Program-made: the position numbers and the translations under genes
Assembly (NCBI RefSeq): GCF_900230215.1
Contig: NZ_LT907982.1
Span: 1,550,001-1,614,000, forward strand
DNA length: 64,000 bases
Source of the DNA: Jatrophihabitans sp. GAS493
GTDB lineage: Bacteria > Actinomycetota > Actinomycetes > Mycobacteriales > Jatrophihabitantaceae
Reading direction: 5' to 3'
Notes under the pieces: model-generated
Database searches by the model: none
What the model was told of the DNA's origin: nothing
What the model saw: only the letters and a program-made list of their open reading frames with translations
Part shown: piece after piece, positions 1-9,709 of the stretch
How positions within the stretch are numbered: the stretch's first letter is position 1
How the letters are laid out: each line of letters opens with the position of its first letter

Positions 1-336
1 ATCGTCACCCTGGAGGACCTGATCGAAGAGGTGATCGGGGACATCCGCGACGAGTACGACGAGGCCGAGGCCGGCACCACCAGGATGCTCGGCGGGGTCG
101 TCGAGATCGACGGGCGGGTCAACCTGAACGAGTTCACCGAGTCGACCGGGCTGAAGCTGGCCGAGGGGCCCTACGAAACGGCGGCCGGGTACGTGATGGC
201 AGCGCTTGGACGGCTGCCGGCGGTGGGTGACTCGGTGGAGGCCGATGGGCACCGGCTGCTGGTGACCGAGGTGGACGGACGCCGGGCGGCCCGGATCCAG
301 GTGACCCCGCCCGAACCCGCCGAGCCGGCCGAATAA
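1..336 (+). CDS. CorC/HlyC-type CBS-domain membrane protein, C-terminal fragment
   Basis: The frame is open from base 1, so the start lies upstream of the window and only about 111 residues are seen. The first residues, VTLEDLIEEVIGDI, are the hallmark end of the second CBS domain in the HlyC/CorC (DUF21-CBS) family. The rest matches the small transporter-associated CorC_HlyC domain (E-DGRVNLNEF, then GYVMAALGRLPAVGDSV and VTEVDGRR). Family members are membrane proteins linked to divalent-cation (Mg/Co) efflux; the exact role here cannot be told from a fragment. It converges with the acyl-CoA dehydrogenase gene, and its TAA stop is the left edge of a perfect hairpin. Confidence 0.85.
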   Translation: MVTLEDLIEEVIGDIRDEYDEAEAGTTRMLGGVVEIDGRVNLNEFTESTGLKLAEGPYETAAGYVMAALGRLPAVGDSVEADGHRLLVTEVDGRRAARIQVTPPEPAEPAE

Positions 337-403
337 CCCCCTCGCTTTTGGCACACCTGCAGGGATAGTCCCTGCAGGTGTGCCAAAAGCGAACGCGGGG
401 GTT
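335..403. terminator. Perfect hairpin between convergent stop codons
   Basis: Bases 342-365 and 369-392 are perfect 24-bp inverted arms around a 3-base loop (TAG at 366-368). A further seven pairs (335-341 with 397-403) sit beyond a 4-base bulge (393-396). The structure fills exactly the space between the TAA of the CBS protein gene and the TAA of the acyl-CoA dehydrogenase gene on the other strand. There is no long U tract, but the position fits a bidirectional terminator. Confidence 0.75.
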
Positions 404-2078
404 AGGGGAGGCGGCCGGGGGTGCGGTCGATGATGACGTCCAGGTCGACCCCGGTCGGCAATGTGCCGAAGGCCAGCCCGTGATTGCCGGCCAGCCGGGA
501 CCCGATGAAGGCGTCGGCCACCGCGGCCGGGGCGTGGCGCAGCAGCAGCGAACCCTGCAGCACGAGGGCCAGCTGCTCGACCAGCCGGCGGGCGCGGTAC
601 TCCACCTCGGCCGGATCTTCCAGTGAGCGCAGCGCCGAGGCCCAGGCCGCGTCCAGCCGGGAGTCGGCCCCGGACGCCCCGCCGATCTCGGCGGCCAGCG
701 CGTCGAGCGACTGCGGCGAGCTGGCCAGCGCCCGCAGCACGTCGAGGGCGTTGACGTTCCCCGACCCCTCCCAGATGCCGTTCAGCGGCGCCTCCCGGTA
801 GAGGCGGGGCATCCCGGACTCCTCCGCATACCCGTTACCACCCAGGCACTCCAGCGCCTCGGCCACCATCGCCGGCTGCCGCTTGCAGACCCAGTACTTC
901 CCCAGCGCGACCGCGATCCGGGCAAAGGCCTGCTCGTTGACGTCGCCGCGTAGCGAACGGTCCACCGCGCCGGCCAGGCGCAGCGTCAGCGTGGTCGCCG
1001 CCTCCGACTCCAGGGCCAGGTCGGCCAGCACGTTGCGCATCAGCGGCTTGTCGATCAGCGCCGAGCCGAAGGCCCAGCGATACCGGGTGTGGTGCACCGC
1101 CTGCATGAGCGCGGTGCGCATCCCGGCCGCCGAGCCGAGCGCGCTGTCCAGACGGGTCATCGTCACCATCTCGATGATGGTGCGCACCCCCCGCCCCTCC
1201 TCGCCGACCAGCCAGGCGACGGTGCCGTCGAACTCCGGCTCACTGCTGGCGTTGCTGCGGTTGCCGAGCTTCTCCTTCAGCCGCTGGATGCGGAAGACGT
1301 TGCGCTCCCCGCCCGGCAGCACCCGCGGCACCAGGAAGCAGCTGAGGCCACCCGGCGCCTGGGCCAGCACCAGGAAGAGGTCGTTCATCGGGGCACTGGT
1401 GAACCACTTGTGCCCGCGCAGTGTCCAGGTCCCGTCGGCCTGGGCGGTGGCCACCGTGGAGTTGCTGCGGACGTCCGAACCGCCCTGCTTCTCGGTCATC
1501 CCCATCCCGGCCAGCAGGCCCGGCTTGCGCAGCGGATCCGACAGGCCGGGGGAGTAGCTGCGGCTGGTCAGACCGGGCTCGTAGAGCGCCGACAGCTCCG
1601 GGGCCGCCCGTAGCGCCGGGACAACGGCGTAGGTCATCGAGATCGGACAGGTGTGCCCCTGCTCCACCGCGCTCCAGACCGAGATCCCGGCCGCCCGGGC
1701 GACATGCGCGCCCGGACGTGGGTCGCTCCAGGCGGCACCGGCCAGGCCGGCGCTCACCGCGACATCCATCAGGCGGTGGTAGGAGGGATGGAACTCGACC
1801 TCGTCGATGCGGTGGCCGTAGCGGTCATGGGTCTGCAGCACCGGTGGGTGATCATTCGCCTCGAAACCCCAGCGTTGCGCCTCTTCGGAGCCGGCCAGCC
1901 GTCCGATGCGGTGCAGTTCCTCGGCGTGCCAGCCGGCGCCCTCGCGCTTCAGCGCCCCGAGAACGACCGGGTCCTGCGCGACATCGTGGCCGACCAGCGG
2001 CGGGACCTGGTTGGTCACCTCATGAGTGGCTGAGTCGGTAGCAGGTGACGTGGTTTCACGTGAGAAAACGGTGCTCAT
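402..2078 (-). CDS. AidB-like acyl-CoA dehydrogenase family protein
   Basis: A 558-residue flavoprotein of the acyl-CoA dehydrogenase superfamily, longer than the usual 380-400 and close to E. coli AidB in length. The N-terminus carries AidB-like REGAGW (about 45-50) and EVEFHPSYHRLM (93-104). MTEKQGGSDVRSN at 194-206 is the AidB signature around the flavin. The C-terminal third, with ECLGGNGYAEESGMPRLYREAPLNGIWEG, is also typical. AidB proteins bind FAD and DNA and are induced by alkylation damage; their catalytic substrate is unclear, and actinobacterial members are often called isovaleryl-CoA dehydrogenases. It stands alone on this strand, divergent from trpS, with its 3' end in the hairpin. 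Confidence 0.85.
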   Translation of the reverse strand: MSTVFSRETTSPATDSATHEVTNQVPPLVGHDVAQDPVVLGALKREGAGWHAEELHRIGRLAGSEEAQRWGFEANDHPPVLQTHDRYGHRIDEVEFHPSYHRLMDVAVSAGLAGAAWSDPRPGAHVARAAGISVWSAVEQGHTCPISMTYAVVPALRAAPELSALYEPGLTSRSYSPGLSDPLRKPGLLAGMGMTEKQGGSDVRSNSTVATAQADGTWTLRGHKWFTSAPMNDLFLVLAQAPGGLSCFLVPRVLPGGERNVFRIQRLKEKLGNRSNASSEPEFDGTVAWLVGEEGRGVRTIIEMVTMTRLDSALGSAAGMRTALMQAVHHTRYRWAFGSALIDKPLMRNVLADLALESEAATTLTLRLAGAVDRSLRGDVNEQAFARIAVALGKYWVCKRQPAMVAEALECLGGNGYAEESGMPRLYREAPLNGIWEGSGNVNALDVLRALASSPQSLDALAAEIGGASGADSRLDAAWASALRSLEDPAEVEYRARRLVEQLALVLQGSLLLRHAPAAVADAFIGSRLAGNHGLAFGTLPTGVDLDVIIDRTPGRLP

Positions 2079-2123
2079 GGAAAGTCAGTGAATCATGCTT
2101 TGGTGATGCTGGCAGAATGTTGA

Positions 2124-3682
<1,559 letters not shown>

Positions 3683-3685
3683 CGC

Positions 3686-4690
3686 ATGACGGTCCCGGCG
3701 GCAAAGCAACGCTGGGCCGCGCTGCGAACGCGCTACCACTGGCTCGACCATGTTCTCGTCGCCTACCAGCAGTACACCGACACCAAGGGCAACTACTACG
3801 CCGCCGGAATCACCTACTTCAGCTTCCTGGCCATCTTCCCGTTGATGTTCCTGGCCGTGTCGGTGAGCGGCTTCGTCCTCGGCAACAACAGCGACCTGCA
3901 CGATGAGCTCTTCGACAACATCACCAAGAACGTCCCGGGCGGGTTCGGCGACACCCTGAAGACCGCCATCGACGCGGCCATCGACCAGCGGGCGGCCGTC
4001 GGGTTGATCGGTCTGGTCGGTGTGCTGCTCAGCGGCCTGGGGTGGATCGCCAATCTGCGACAGGCCTCGAACTCGGTCTGCGGGGTCGACCCGATCAAGC
4101 GGAACTTCGTGATGGCGAAGCTCATCGACGGCGTCGTGATGATCGGTTTCGGGATCGGGATCACGCTGTCGCTGGTGCTCAGTGTGGGCGGCACCGCCTT
4201 CGCGCACCAGGTCGCCGAGGCACTGAACGTCGACCACATCTGGGGCGCGGCGGCGGGGTTCTCCGTGCTGGGGCTGCTGCTGGCCGTCCTCGGCGACATG
4301 ATCGTGCTCCTGTGGGTATTCGCCCGCTTCCCGAACGCCCGGATCCCGCGCTGGGTGCTGCTGCGGGGTGCCCTGCTGGCCGCGCTCGGGCTGGAGGTGC
4401 TGAAGTTCATCGGGACGGCCTACATCGCTCGGATCGCCACCAGCCCGCTCTACGGGGTGCTGGGGAGCATCATCGGTGTCCTGGTCTGGATAAATCTGGT
4501 GGCACGGTACCTGCTCTTCACCACGACCTGGACTGCAACGGCCAGCGGAGTGGTGCTCGACCCGGCGGCGGCCGATGCCGCGGCGGCCGCGGAACTGGCT
4601 CGGATCGAGGCCGAACAGGCCGTGGAGCCTGAACTCTCCCCGACGCAGGAGTTGGAGCTGGAGCTACGTAGTAGGTGGCGACGACGGTAA
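3686..4690 (+). CDS. YihY/virulence factor BrkB family membrane protein
   Basis: A 334-residue integral membrane protein of the YihY/BrkB (formerly 'RNase BN') family. It shows the family pattern NYYAAGITYFSFLAIFPLMFLAVSVSGF near residues 31-60, then about five more hydrophobic helices including the GVLGSIIGVLVWINLVARYLLF helix. The C-terminal tail is charged and Ala/Glu-rich. Biochemical function is not established for the family; older ribonuclease names arose from misassignment. It is third in the trpS unit and ends 21 bases from the convergent carboxypeptidase gene. Confidence 0.9.
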   Translation: MTVPAAKQRWAALRTRYHWLDHVLVAYQQYTDTKGNYYAAGITYFSFLAIFPLMFLAVSVSGFVLGNNSDLHDELFDNITKNVPGGFGDTLKTAIDAAIDQRAAVGLIGLVGVLLSGLGWIANLRQASNSVCGVDPIKRNFVMAKLIDGVVMIGFGIGITLSLVLSVGGTAFAHQVAEALNVDHIWGAAAGFSVLGLLLAVLGDMIVLLWVFARFPNARIPRWVLLRGALLAALGLEVLKFIGTAYIARIATSPLYGVLGSIIGVLVWINLVARYLLFTTTWTATASGVVLDPAAADAAAAAELARIEAEQAVEPELSPTQELELELRSRWRRR

Positions 4691-4711
4691 GCGGCGGTAA
4701 GGGGGCCGCTG

Positions 4712-6028
4712 CTAGCCGTGTTTGCGATGCAGGCCGAACCGGCGGATCGCGACGACGGAGCCCGCGATGATCAGCAGACCGGCAACGATTATCGGTACGT
4801 CCTCGTGCCATTGACGACGGGTGGTGGCAGCGGCGAGTAGTTCGCGTTCCTGAGTCGTGCGGGCCGCGATCGACGCGGCCGCGCTCTGGGTGGCCCGGAT
4901 GTCGTCCGGCGTCTGGACGGCTGCGTCCAGGTGCCCGACCGGTGCGACGGTGGCCGGCAGCGCGTAGCCCCAGTTGAAGAGCTTCGCCGCCTGCTGCCAC
5001 TGATCCAGCGGCCAGCGCTCCGCCCGCAGGAAGACCACGCCGAGCCGCCGGCCGTTGCGCTCGGTGGCCGCGACGTAGGTGTGCGAGGCGGCGTCGGTGT
5101 ACCCGATCTTCGATACCAGCGCCCCGGGGACCGCGTCCATGAAGGGGTTGCCCTGATTGGTGATCTGGAAGGGGGAGGTGGCCAGCGGGCCGACCTTCTC
5201 GGCCGGCATCTCGGCGGTGCGAGCCTGGTCGTAGGCCACGAAGCGCGGCATGTTGACCGCGGCTCGCAGGATCAGCGACATGTCGTACGCGCTGGTCAAT
5301 TGCTGCCAACCGTCCAGGCCGGATGGCGTCTGCACGAACGTGTCGTAGGCACCGAGACTCATCGCGGTCTTGTTCATCAGGTCGACCGTGTGCGCCACCC
5401 CGCCGGCCGCTTCGGCCAGTGCCGCCGCGGTGTCGTTGCCGGAGACGAGCAGCAGTCCCTTGAAGAGTTGGTCGATGGTGTACTTCCCGCCGGCCACGAT
5501 CCCCACCGCCGAGCCTTCGGCGTTGGCTGCCGACTGGCTCACCGTGACGGTTCGGGTGCCGGGCAGCAGGGGCAGCAGCGTGACGCTGGTGAGCGTCTTG
5601 AGAATGCTCGCCGGCTGGTAGCGACCGTGCGGGTCCCGGGCGGCCAGCACCGCACCGGTGTCGAGGTCGACCAGCGTCCAGGCCGCCGCGGTGATGCCGG
5701 CGGGGAGCGCGGGAGCTCCGGTCGGCTTCACCAGACCGCGGCTGTGCAACGCCGACCCGCCGACGAGTTCGCCGTTCGGGCCGATGCCGCCAGCCGGCGG
5801 GTGTGGGTCGGGGCTATCGGGTGAACGACCGCTGGCACTCGGGGTCGGGGCAGGCGGCGGCACGACGTGGCTGGAGCTGGATGGGGATGCCGAGGAGGAG
5901 GGCGCCGAGGAGGTCGGCGCGGCCGGTGCTCCGGAGTCGTTCAGGGGTGCGGCGTAGGCGATCCCGCAGTTCAGGAGCACCAGCGTCCCCGCCGTAGCGA
6001 GCGCCGCTCGCCGGGCAAGGTTGCGCAT
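4712..6028 (-). CDS. D-alanyl-D-alanine carboxypeptidase (peptidase S11)
   Basis: A penicillin-binding protein of the low-molecular-weight DacA/DacC type, 438 residues, that would trim the terminal D-Ala from peptidoglycan stem peptides outside the membrane. Residues 1-27 form a signal peptide, followed by a Ser/Pro-rich linker to about 75. The catalytic SxxK is S141-I-L-K144 and SGN is 196-198. The third motif reads K307-I-G309, not the usual KTG. A hydrophobic segment near 405-425 (PIIVAGLLIIAGSVVAI) then a basic tail indicate a C-terminal membrane anchor. It is divergent from the SCO4848-type gene, an arrangement I recall as conserved in Streptomyces. Confidence 0.92.
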   Translation of the reverse strand: MRNLARRAALATAGTLVLLNCGIAYAAPLNDSGAPAAPTSSAPSSSASPSSSSHVVPPPAPTPSASGRSPDSPDPHPPAGGIGPNGELVGGSALHSRGLVKPTGAPALPAGITAAAWTLVDLDTGAVLAARDPHGRYQPASILKTLTSVTLLPLLPGTRTVTVSQSAANAEGSAVGIVAGGKYTIDQLFKGLLLVSGNDTAAALAEAAGGVAHTVDLMNKTAMSLGAYDTFVQTPSGLDGWQQLTSAYDMSLILRAAVNMPRFVAYDQARTAEMPAEKVGPLATSPFQITNQGNPFMDAVPGALVSKIGYTDAASHTYVAATERNGRRLGVVFLRAERWPLDQWQQAAKLFNWGYALPATVAPVGHLDAAVQTPDDIRATQSAAASIAARTTQERELLAAATTRRQWHEDVPIIVAGLLIIAGSVVAIRRFGLHRKHG

Positions 6029-6121
6029 TCGATCAGCTTATGGGGAGTTAACGCCGCAGCCGGTGAAGGCGAGTCGGCGTGTACGGAAAATGCCGCCACT
6101 AACCTTGGCTAACCTTGATCC

Positions 6122-6355
6122 ATGCAACTCACACGCCGGGTCTCCTGGCTTCTGCTGGCCTTCGGCGTCTGGTCCTGGATCATCTGGCCGACCTTCCTCA
6201 AGAACATCTGGAAGGATCCGCGCTCCTGGAACGACGGGATGACTGCCTTCTTCACCGTGCACCTGCTGCTCACCGTGGCGTCGCTGGCCTTCGGCACCGC
6301 GATCGGGATCCTCGGCCTGCGTGGAGTTCGAGCGGCTTCGGCGGCAGTGCGCTAA
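6122..6355 (+). CDS. SCO4848-type small membrane protein
   Basis: A 77-residue protein with two predicted membrane helices (about 9-27 and 44-68) flanking the polar stretch WPTFLKNIWKDPRSWND. This matches the SCO4848 family of actinobacterial membrane proteins as I remember it. Function is unknown. It is divergent from the D,D-carboxypeptidase gene with 93 bases between the starts, so it may serve the same envelope process (inference). Its stop codon lies in the first copy of an 18-bp tandem repeat. Confidence 0.88.
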   Translation: MQLTRRVSWLLLAFGVWSWIIWPTFLKNIWKDPRSWNDGMTAFFTVHLLLTVASLAFGTAIGILGLRGVRAASAAVR

Positions 6356-6392
6356 CCGGCGGCAGTGCGCTAACCGGCGGCAGTGCGCTAAA
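6339..6392. repeat. Three tandem 18-bp repeats across convergent gene ends
   Basis: The unit cggcggcagtgcgctaac occurs at 6339-6356, 6357-6374 and 6375-6392 (last base a in the third). Every copy contains TAA on the plus strand and TAG on the minus strand. Copy 1 supplies the stop of the SCO4848-type gene and copy 3 the TAG stop of the HerA-like gene. Confidence 0.95.
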
Positions 6393-7803
6393 CCACCGGG
6401 ACCGAGACGTCCCGGCCGCCCTCCTGGGTTAGCCGAGCCCCCATCCGCACCAGCGCCGGGGCCGGCACGAAGCCGCCGGCGACGAGTGCCTCCCCCTGTA
6501 CGAAGTTGCGCGACATCTGTAGCAGCTGCGGGGGCACGAACCCGAAGATCTCGCCCAGCTCGGCCAGATCGGCCGTCGAGTTCATTCTCATCAACGCCAG
6601 GTTGTCGCACTGCGAGATCACCTGCGGGTGCAGCTTGGACGGGCGCTGGGTCGAGAGGAGAAGCCAGAGGCCGTACTTGCGGCCCTCGGCGGCGATCTGG
6701 ATCAGCCGCTCGGTGATGGCCGCCTGCACCGAGTTGGACGGCTGGGCCGGGCAGAGGTTGTGCGCCTCGTCGATCACGATCAGCGTCGGGGTGCGACTCT
6801 CCCGGTTGGCCCAGAGGCGCTCGACCAGCGCCAGACTCACCGCATGGGGCTCGAGCGGATGCTCAAAGCCGCCGAGGTCCATCACCGTGACCCGGGCCCC
6901 GGTGGCCACCACCTCCGATGCCGACGCGTTCTCGGCGGCGAACACCTCCCAGCTCGTCAAACCCAGGTTCTCGATCCGCTGCGCCAGCGCCCGATCGTCG
7001 GCGCCCCCGGCCCGCAGCCGCTCGATCATCTCGCCCAGGCTCTGCGCGGTGAGGTTGGCCATCATGTGAATGAAGAGGTTGTACTCACCGCGATCGACCA
7101 GCGGATCGAGCTGGAGCACCGCGGCCTGGGCCTGGCGCGGCAGCGTCATGAAGCGCATCCGCAGTGGCTGCCCGCCGCCGGCGTTCGAGCGAAGCACCCG
7201 CACCTCGGCCTCGCCCAGCCGTTGGGCGTCGGCGGCGGTGGTCTCGGGCCGGGTGTCACCCAGACGCACGAAGTCGGCGTTCGGGTCGAGAATGACCATC
7301 CGCAGATTGGTGTCGAGCAGCAGCTGTTCGAGGATCACGCCCAGCGCGTAGGTCTTGCCGGAGCCGCTCTGACCGCAGAGAAAGGTGTGCCGATTGAATC
7401 CGGCCGCCCGTAGCCGGGCCGCGACGTCGAGAGCCCCGTTGCGCCAGGTTCCGATCGTCATCCCGGCGCCGCTGTCGCGCTGCAGGGCCTCGATCACGGC
7501 GGCGTCGGCCGGGACAACGGTGGCCGCGGCGAAGGGGCGCCGCCCGGAGCGCCGGGGCACGCCGTCGGCGTCGAGCAGGCCGATGACCGAGCCTGCGCTG
7601 ATCACCGCGGTGCCGGTGGATTCAGGAGCCTGCTCGAGGACCTGGCCCAGGAAACTCGCCGAATCCGGTGTCTGGAGCAGTATCAGGTCGCCGAGCAGCA
7701 GCGCGTCGTCGCCTCCGCGATAGGTGAAGGTACGCCCGTCGGTGGAGACGGCGACAGGGGATGTAGTGAGTGGATCGGCGGGTGCGTCAGCGTTGGCAGT
7801 CAC
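6388..7803 (-). CDS. HerA-like (DUF87) ATPase
   Basis: A 471-residue ATPase of the HerA/FtsK superfamily. An N-terminal β-rich region (about 1-90, HAS-barrel-like) precedes Walker A GQSGSGKTYALG near residue 144. Walker B is TLIVIDEAHNLCP in the 340s, followed by STQRPSKLHPQVISQCDNLALMRMNS with a conserved sensor and arginine region. HerA proteins form hexameric DNA translocases that usually work with the nuclease NurA in end resection; other DUF87 proteins act in defence or plasmid transfer. No nuclease gene adjoins it here, so partner and substrate are unknown. It is divergent from the SulP gene. Confidence 0.85.
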   Translation of the reverse strand: MTANADAPADPLTTSPVAVSTDGRTFTYRGGDDALLLGDLILLQTPDSASFLGQVLEQAPESTGTAVISAGSVIGLLDADGVPRRSGRRPFAAATVVPADAAVIEALQRDSGAGMTIGTWRNGALDVAARLRAAGFNRHTFLCGQSGSGKTYALGVILEQLLLDTNLRMVILDPNADFVRLGDTRPETTAADAQRLGEAEVRVLRSNAGGGQPLRMRFMTLPRQAQAAVLQLDPLVDRGEYNLFIHMMANLTAQSLGEMIERLRAGGADDRALAQRIENLGLTSWEVFAAENASASEVVATGARVTVMDLGGFEHPLEPHAVSLALVERLWANRESRTPTLIVIDEAHNLCPAQPSNSVQAAITERLIQIAAEGRKYGLWLLLSTQRPSKLHPQVISQCDNLALMRMNSTADLAELGEIFGFVPPQLLQMSRNFVQGEALVAGGFVPAPALVRMGARLTQEGGRDVSVPVV

Positions 7804-7849
7804 GAACCCAGTCTGGCGCGCAGGGCGGGTACCCGAGTCATCCGACGGA

Positions 7850-7931
7850 GATGAAACCCGATATCACCCGACCCAGCTGAAACCCGAGATCACCCGCGCG
7901 GGATGAATACAAGGATCGATGACCGCGGTCA
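7850..7931. promoter_or_regulatory. Candidate operators in the herA-like/sulP divergent promoter
   Basis: Two 21-bp direct copies, gatgaaacccgatatcacccg at 7850-7870 (quoted here in two parts: gatgaaacccga + tatcacccg) and its variant at 7876-7896, differ at two positions and are spaced 26 bp apart. A perfect 12-bp palindrome, TGACCGCGGTCA, lies at 7920-7931, about 40 bp before the SulP start. No other gene is seen in the 169-base gap. Confidence 0.45.
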
Positions 7932-7972
7932 AGCTGAGCGCTAGCCATGCTTCGCTAATGAGGGAATGATCG

Positions 7973-9667
7973 ATGCCGCGCTGGAAATCTGATTTGATCC
8001 CGGTCTCGCTGCGCTCGTATCAGCGAAGGTGGCTGCGCGCCGACGTGCTGGCCGGCGTCACGCTGGCCGCGGTCGCCATCCCGGAGACGATGGGCTACAC
8101 CTCGATCGCGCAGATGCCGATCGTGACCGGCCTCTACACGATCATCTTCCCGACGGTGCTCTTCGCGCTGCTGGGTTCGTCGAAGCTGCTCGTGGTGGGC
8201 GCTGACTCCGCAACCGCGGCGATCCTGGCCGCCGGCCTGGCGGGGGTGTCGATCTCCGGGCTGACCCCGGACTCGCCGAAGTGGGTGGCCTTCGCCGGCC
8301 TGACGGCGCTGGTCTGCGGTGGTCTGCTGGCTATCGCTCGGTTGCTGCGCCTCGGCTTCCTCGGTGACTTCCTCTCGGCCTCGGTACTGATCGGCTTCCT
8401 CACCGGCGTCGGCATACAGGTCCTCTCCGGCCAGATCCCGGACATGTTGGGAATCTCGGGCGGAACCGGGAACTGGTTCAAAAAGCAGTGGCATTGGATC
8501 ACCTCGCTGTCGCAGATCAGCTGGACCACCTTCGCCTTCGCCGCCGGGGCCATCCTCATCATTCTGGGGTTCGGCCGCTTCGCCCCGAAGATCCCCGGTG
8601 CGATCGTCGCCGTGGTGCTGTCGATCGTGCTCTCGGCGACCCTCGACGCATCGGCGCACGGAGTGGCGATCGTGGGGGCGGTGAAGGGGGGATTTCCGCC
8701 GGTCGGTCTTCCCTCCGGGATCACCTGGAGCGACGTGCCGAAGGTGATCGCGGTGGCCTTCTCCTGCGCGGTGCTGATCATTGCTCAGAGCGCGGCGACC
8801 TCGCGTAGCTTCGCGATGAAGCACGGCGACCCGGTCGACATCAACCGTGACCTGATCGGACTCAGTGGCAGCAACATCGCGGCCGGACTCACCGGCACGT
8901 TCGTGGTCAACGGCAGCCCGACCAAGACCCAGATCCTGGACGGGCAGCGCGGCCGCACCCAGCTGGCGAACCTCACGATGTCGGTGGTGACCCTGCTGGT
9001 GGTGTTGTTCTTCACGGGGGTGTTGAAGGACATGCCCGAGGCGGTGCTGGGTGCGATCGTCTTCCTGGTCGGCGTCGACCTCATCGACGTCTCCGGGCTG
9101 CGGCGGATCTACCGGCGTCGGGTCGTCGAGTTCGCCATTGCCGCCGTCACCGGCTTCGTGGTCTTCGCGATCGGCGTCGAGCAGGGCATCATCCTGGCCA
9201 TCGTGTTGTCGATCCTGGAGATCGTCCGTCGCCAGTACAACCCGACCTACTTCGTCGTCGGAGTGAACAAGGAGGGCGAGCCGACCTACCAGCCGGCGAT
9301 CGCGGGGGCCCAGAGCGAGCCGGGTCTCATCGTCTTTCGCTACGACGCCGACCTCTTCTACGCCAACGTCAACCGCTTCGTCGACGACGTGGAGAGGCTC
9401 ATTTCAACTGCGCCGGATCCGGTGCGCTGCCTGATCCTCGATGCGGCCGCCCTGTCGGATGTCGACTACTCCGCGGGGATCAGTCTGGCCAATCTGCTGG
9501 AGTACCTGGGTGTGCACCACATTGAATTCAAGATCGCCCGGGTCGACTCAGAGTTGCATCGGACGCTGGTCAGCTACGACCTGATGGAACTCATCGGTGA
9601 GCAGAACGTCTACGGCAACCTCGTCGATGCGGTCGCCGCCTTCCGGAGCGAAGCGCGACCGGTCTGA
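7973..9667 (+). CDS. SulP family anion permease with STAS domain
   Basis: A 564-residue SulP/SLC26-type transporter for sulfate, bicarbonate or another small anion. The N-terminal 400-odd residues are hydrophobic, with the family's early GVTLAAVAIPETMGYTSIAQMPIVTGLYT stretch and the NIAAGLTGTFVVNGSPTKTQI loop. The C-terminal part from about 440 is a STAS domain (RYDADLFYANVNRFVDDV, then CLILDAAALSDVDYSAGISLANLLEYL). Substrate cannot be read from sequence. No carbonic anhydrase or sulfate-assimilation gene is adjacent. It ends 42 bases from the convergent sdhB. Confidence 0.92.
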   Translation: MPRWKSDLIPVSLRSYQRRWLRADVLAGVTLAAVAIPETMGYTSIAQMPIVTGLYTIIFPTVLFALLGSSKLLVVGADSATAAILAAGLAGVSISGLTPDSPKWVAFAGLTALVCGGLLAIARLLRLGFLGDFLSASVLIGFLTGVGIQVLSGQIPDMLGISGGTGNWFKKQWHWITSLSQISWTTFAFAAGAILIILGFGRFAPKIPGAIVAVVLSIVLSATLDASAHGVAIVGAVKGGFPPVGLPSGITWSDVPKVIAVAFSCAVLIIAQSAATSRSFAMKHGDPVDINRDLIGLSGSNIAAGLTGTFVVNGSPTKTQILDGQRGRTQLANLTMSVVTLLVVLFFTGVLKDMPEAVLGAIVFLVGVDLIDVSGLRRIYRRRVVEFAIAAVTGFVVFAIGVEQGIILAIVLSILEIVRRQYNPTYFVVGVNKEGEPTYQPAIAGAQSEPGLIVFRYDADLFYANVNRFVDDVERLISTAPDPVRCLILDAAALSDVDYSAGISLANLLEYLGVHHIEFKIARVDSELHRTLVSYDLMELIGEQNVYGNLVDAVAAFRSEARPV

Positions 9668-9709
9668 GCGGTCAGCACCTCAGACCAACCCGACTTCGGG
9701 GGGCGACCC

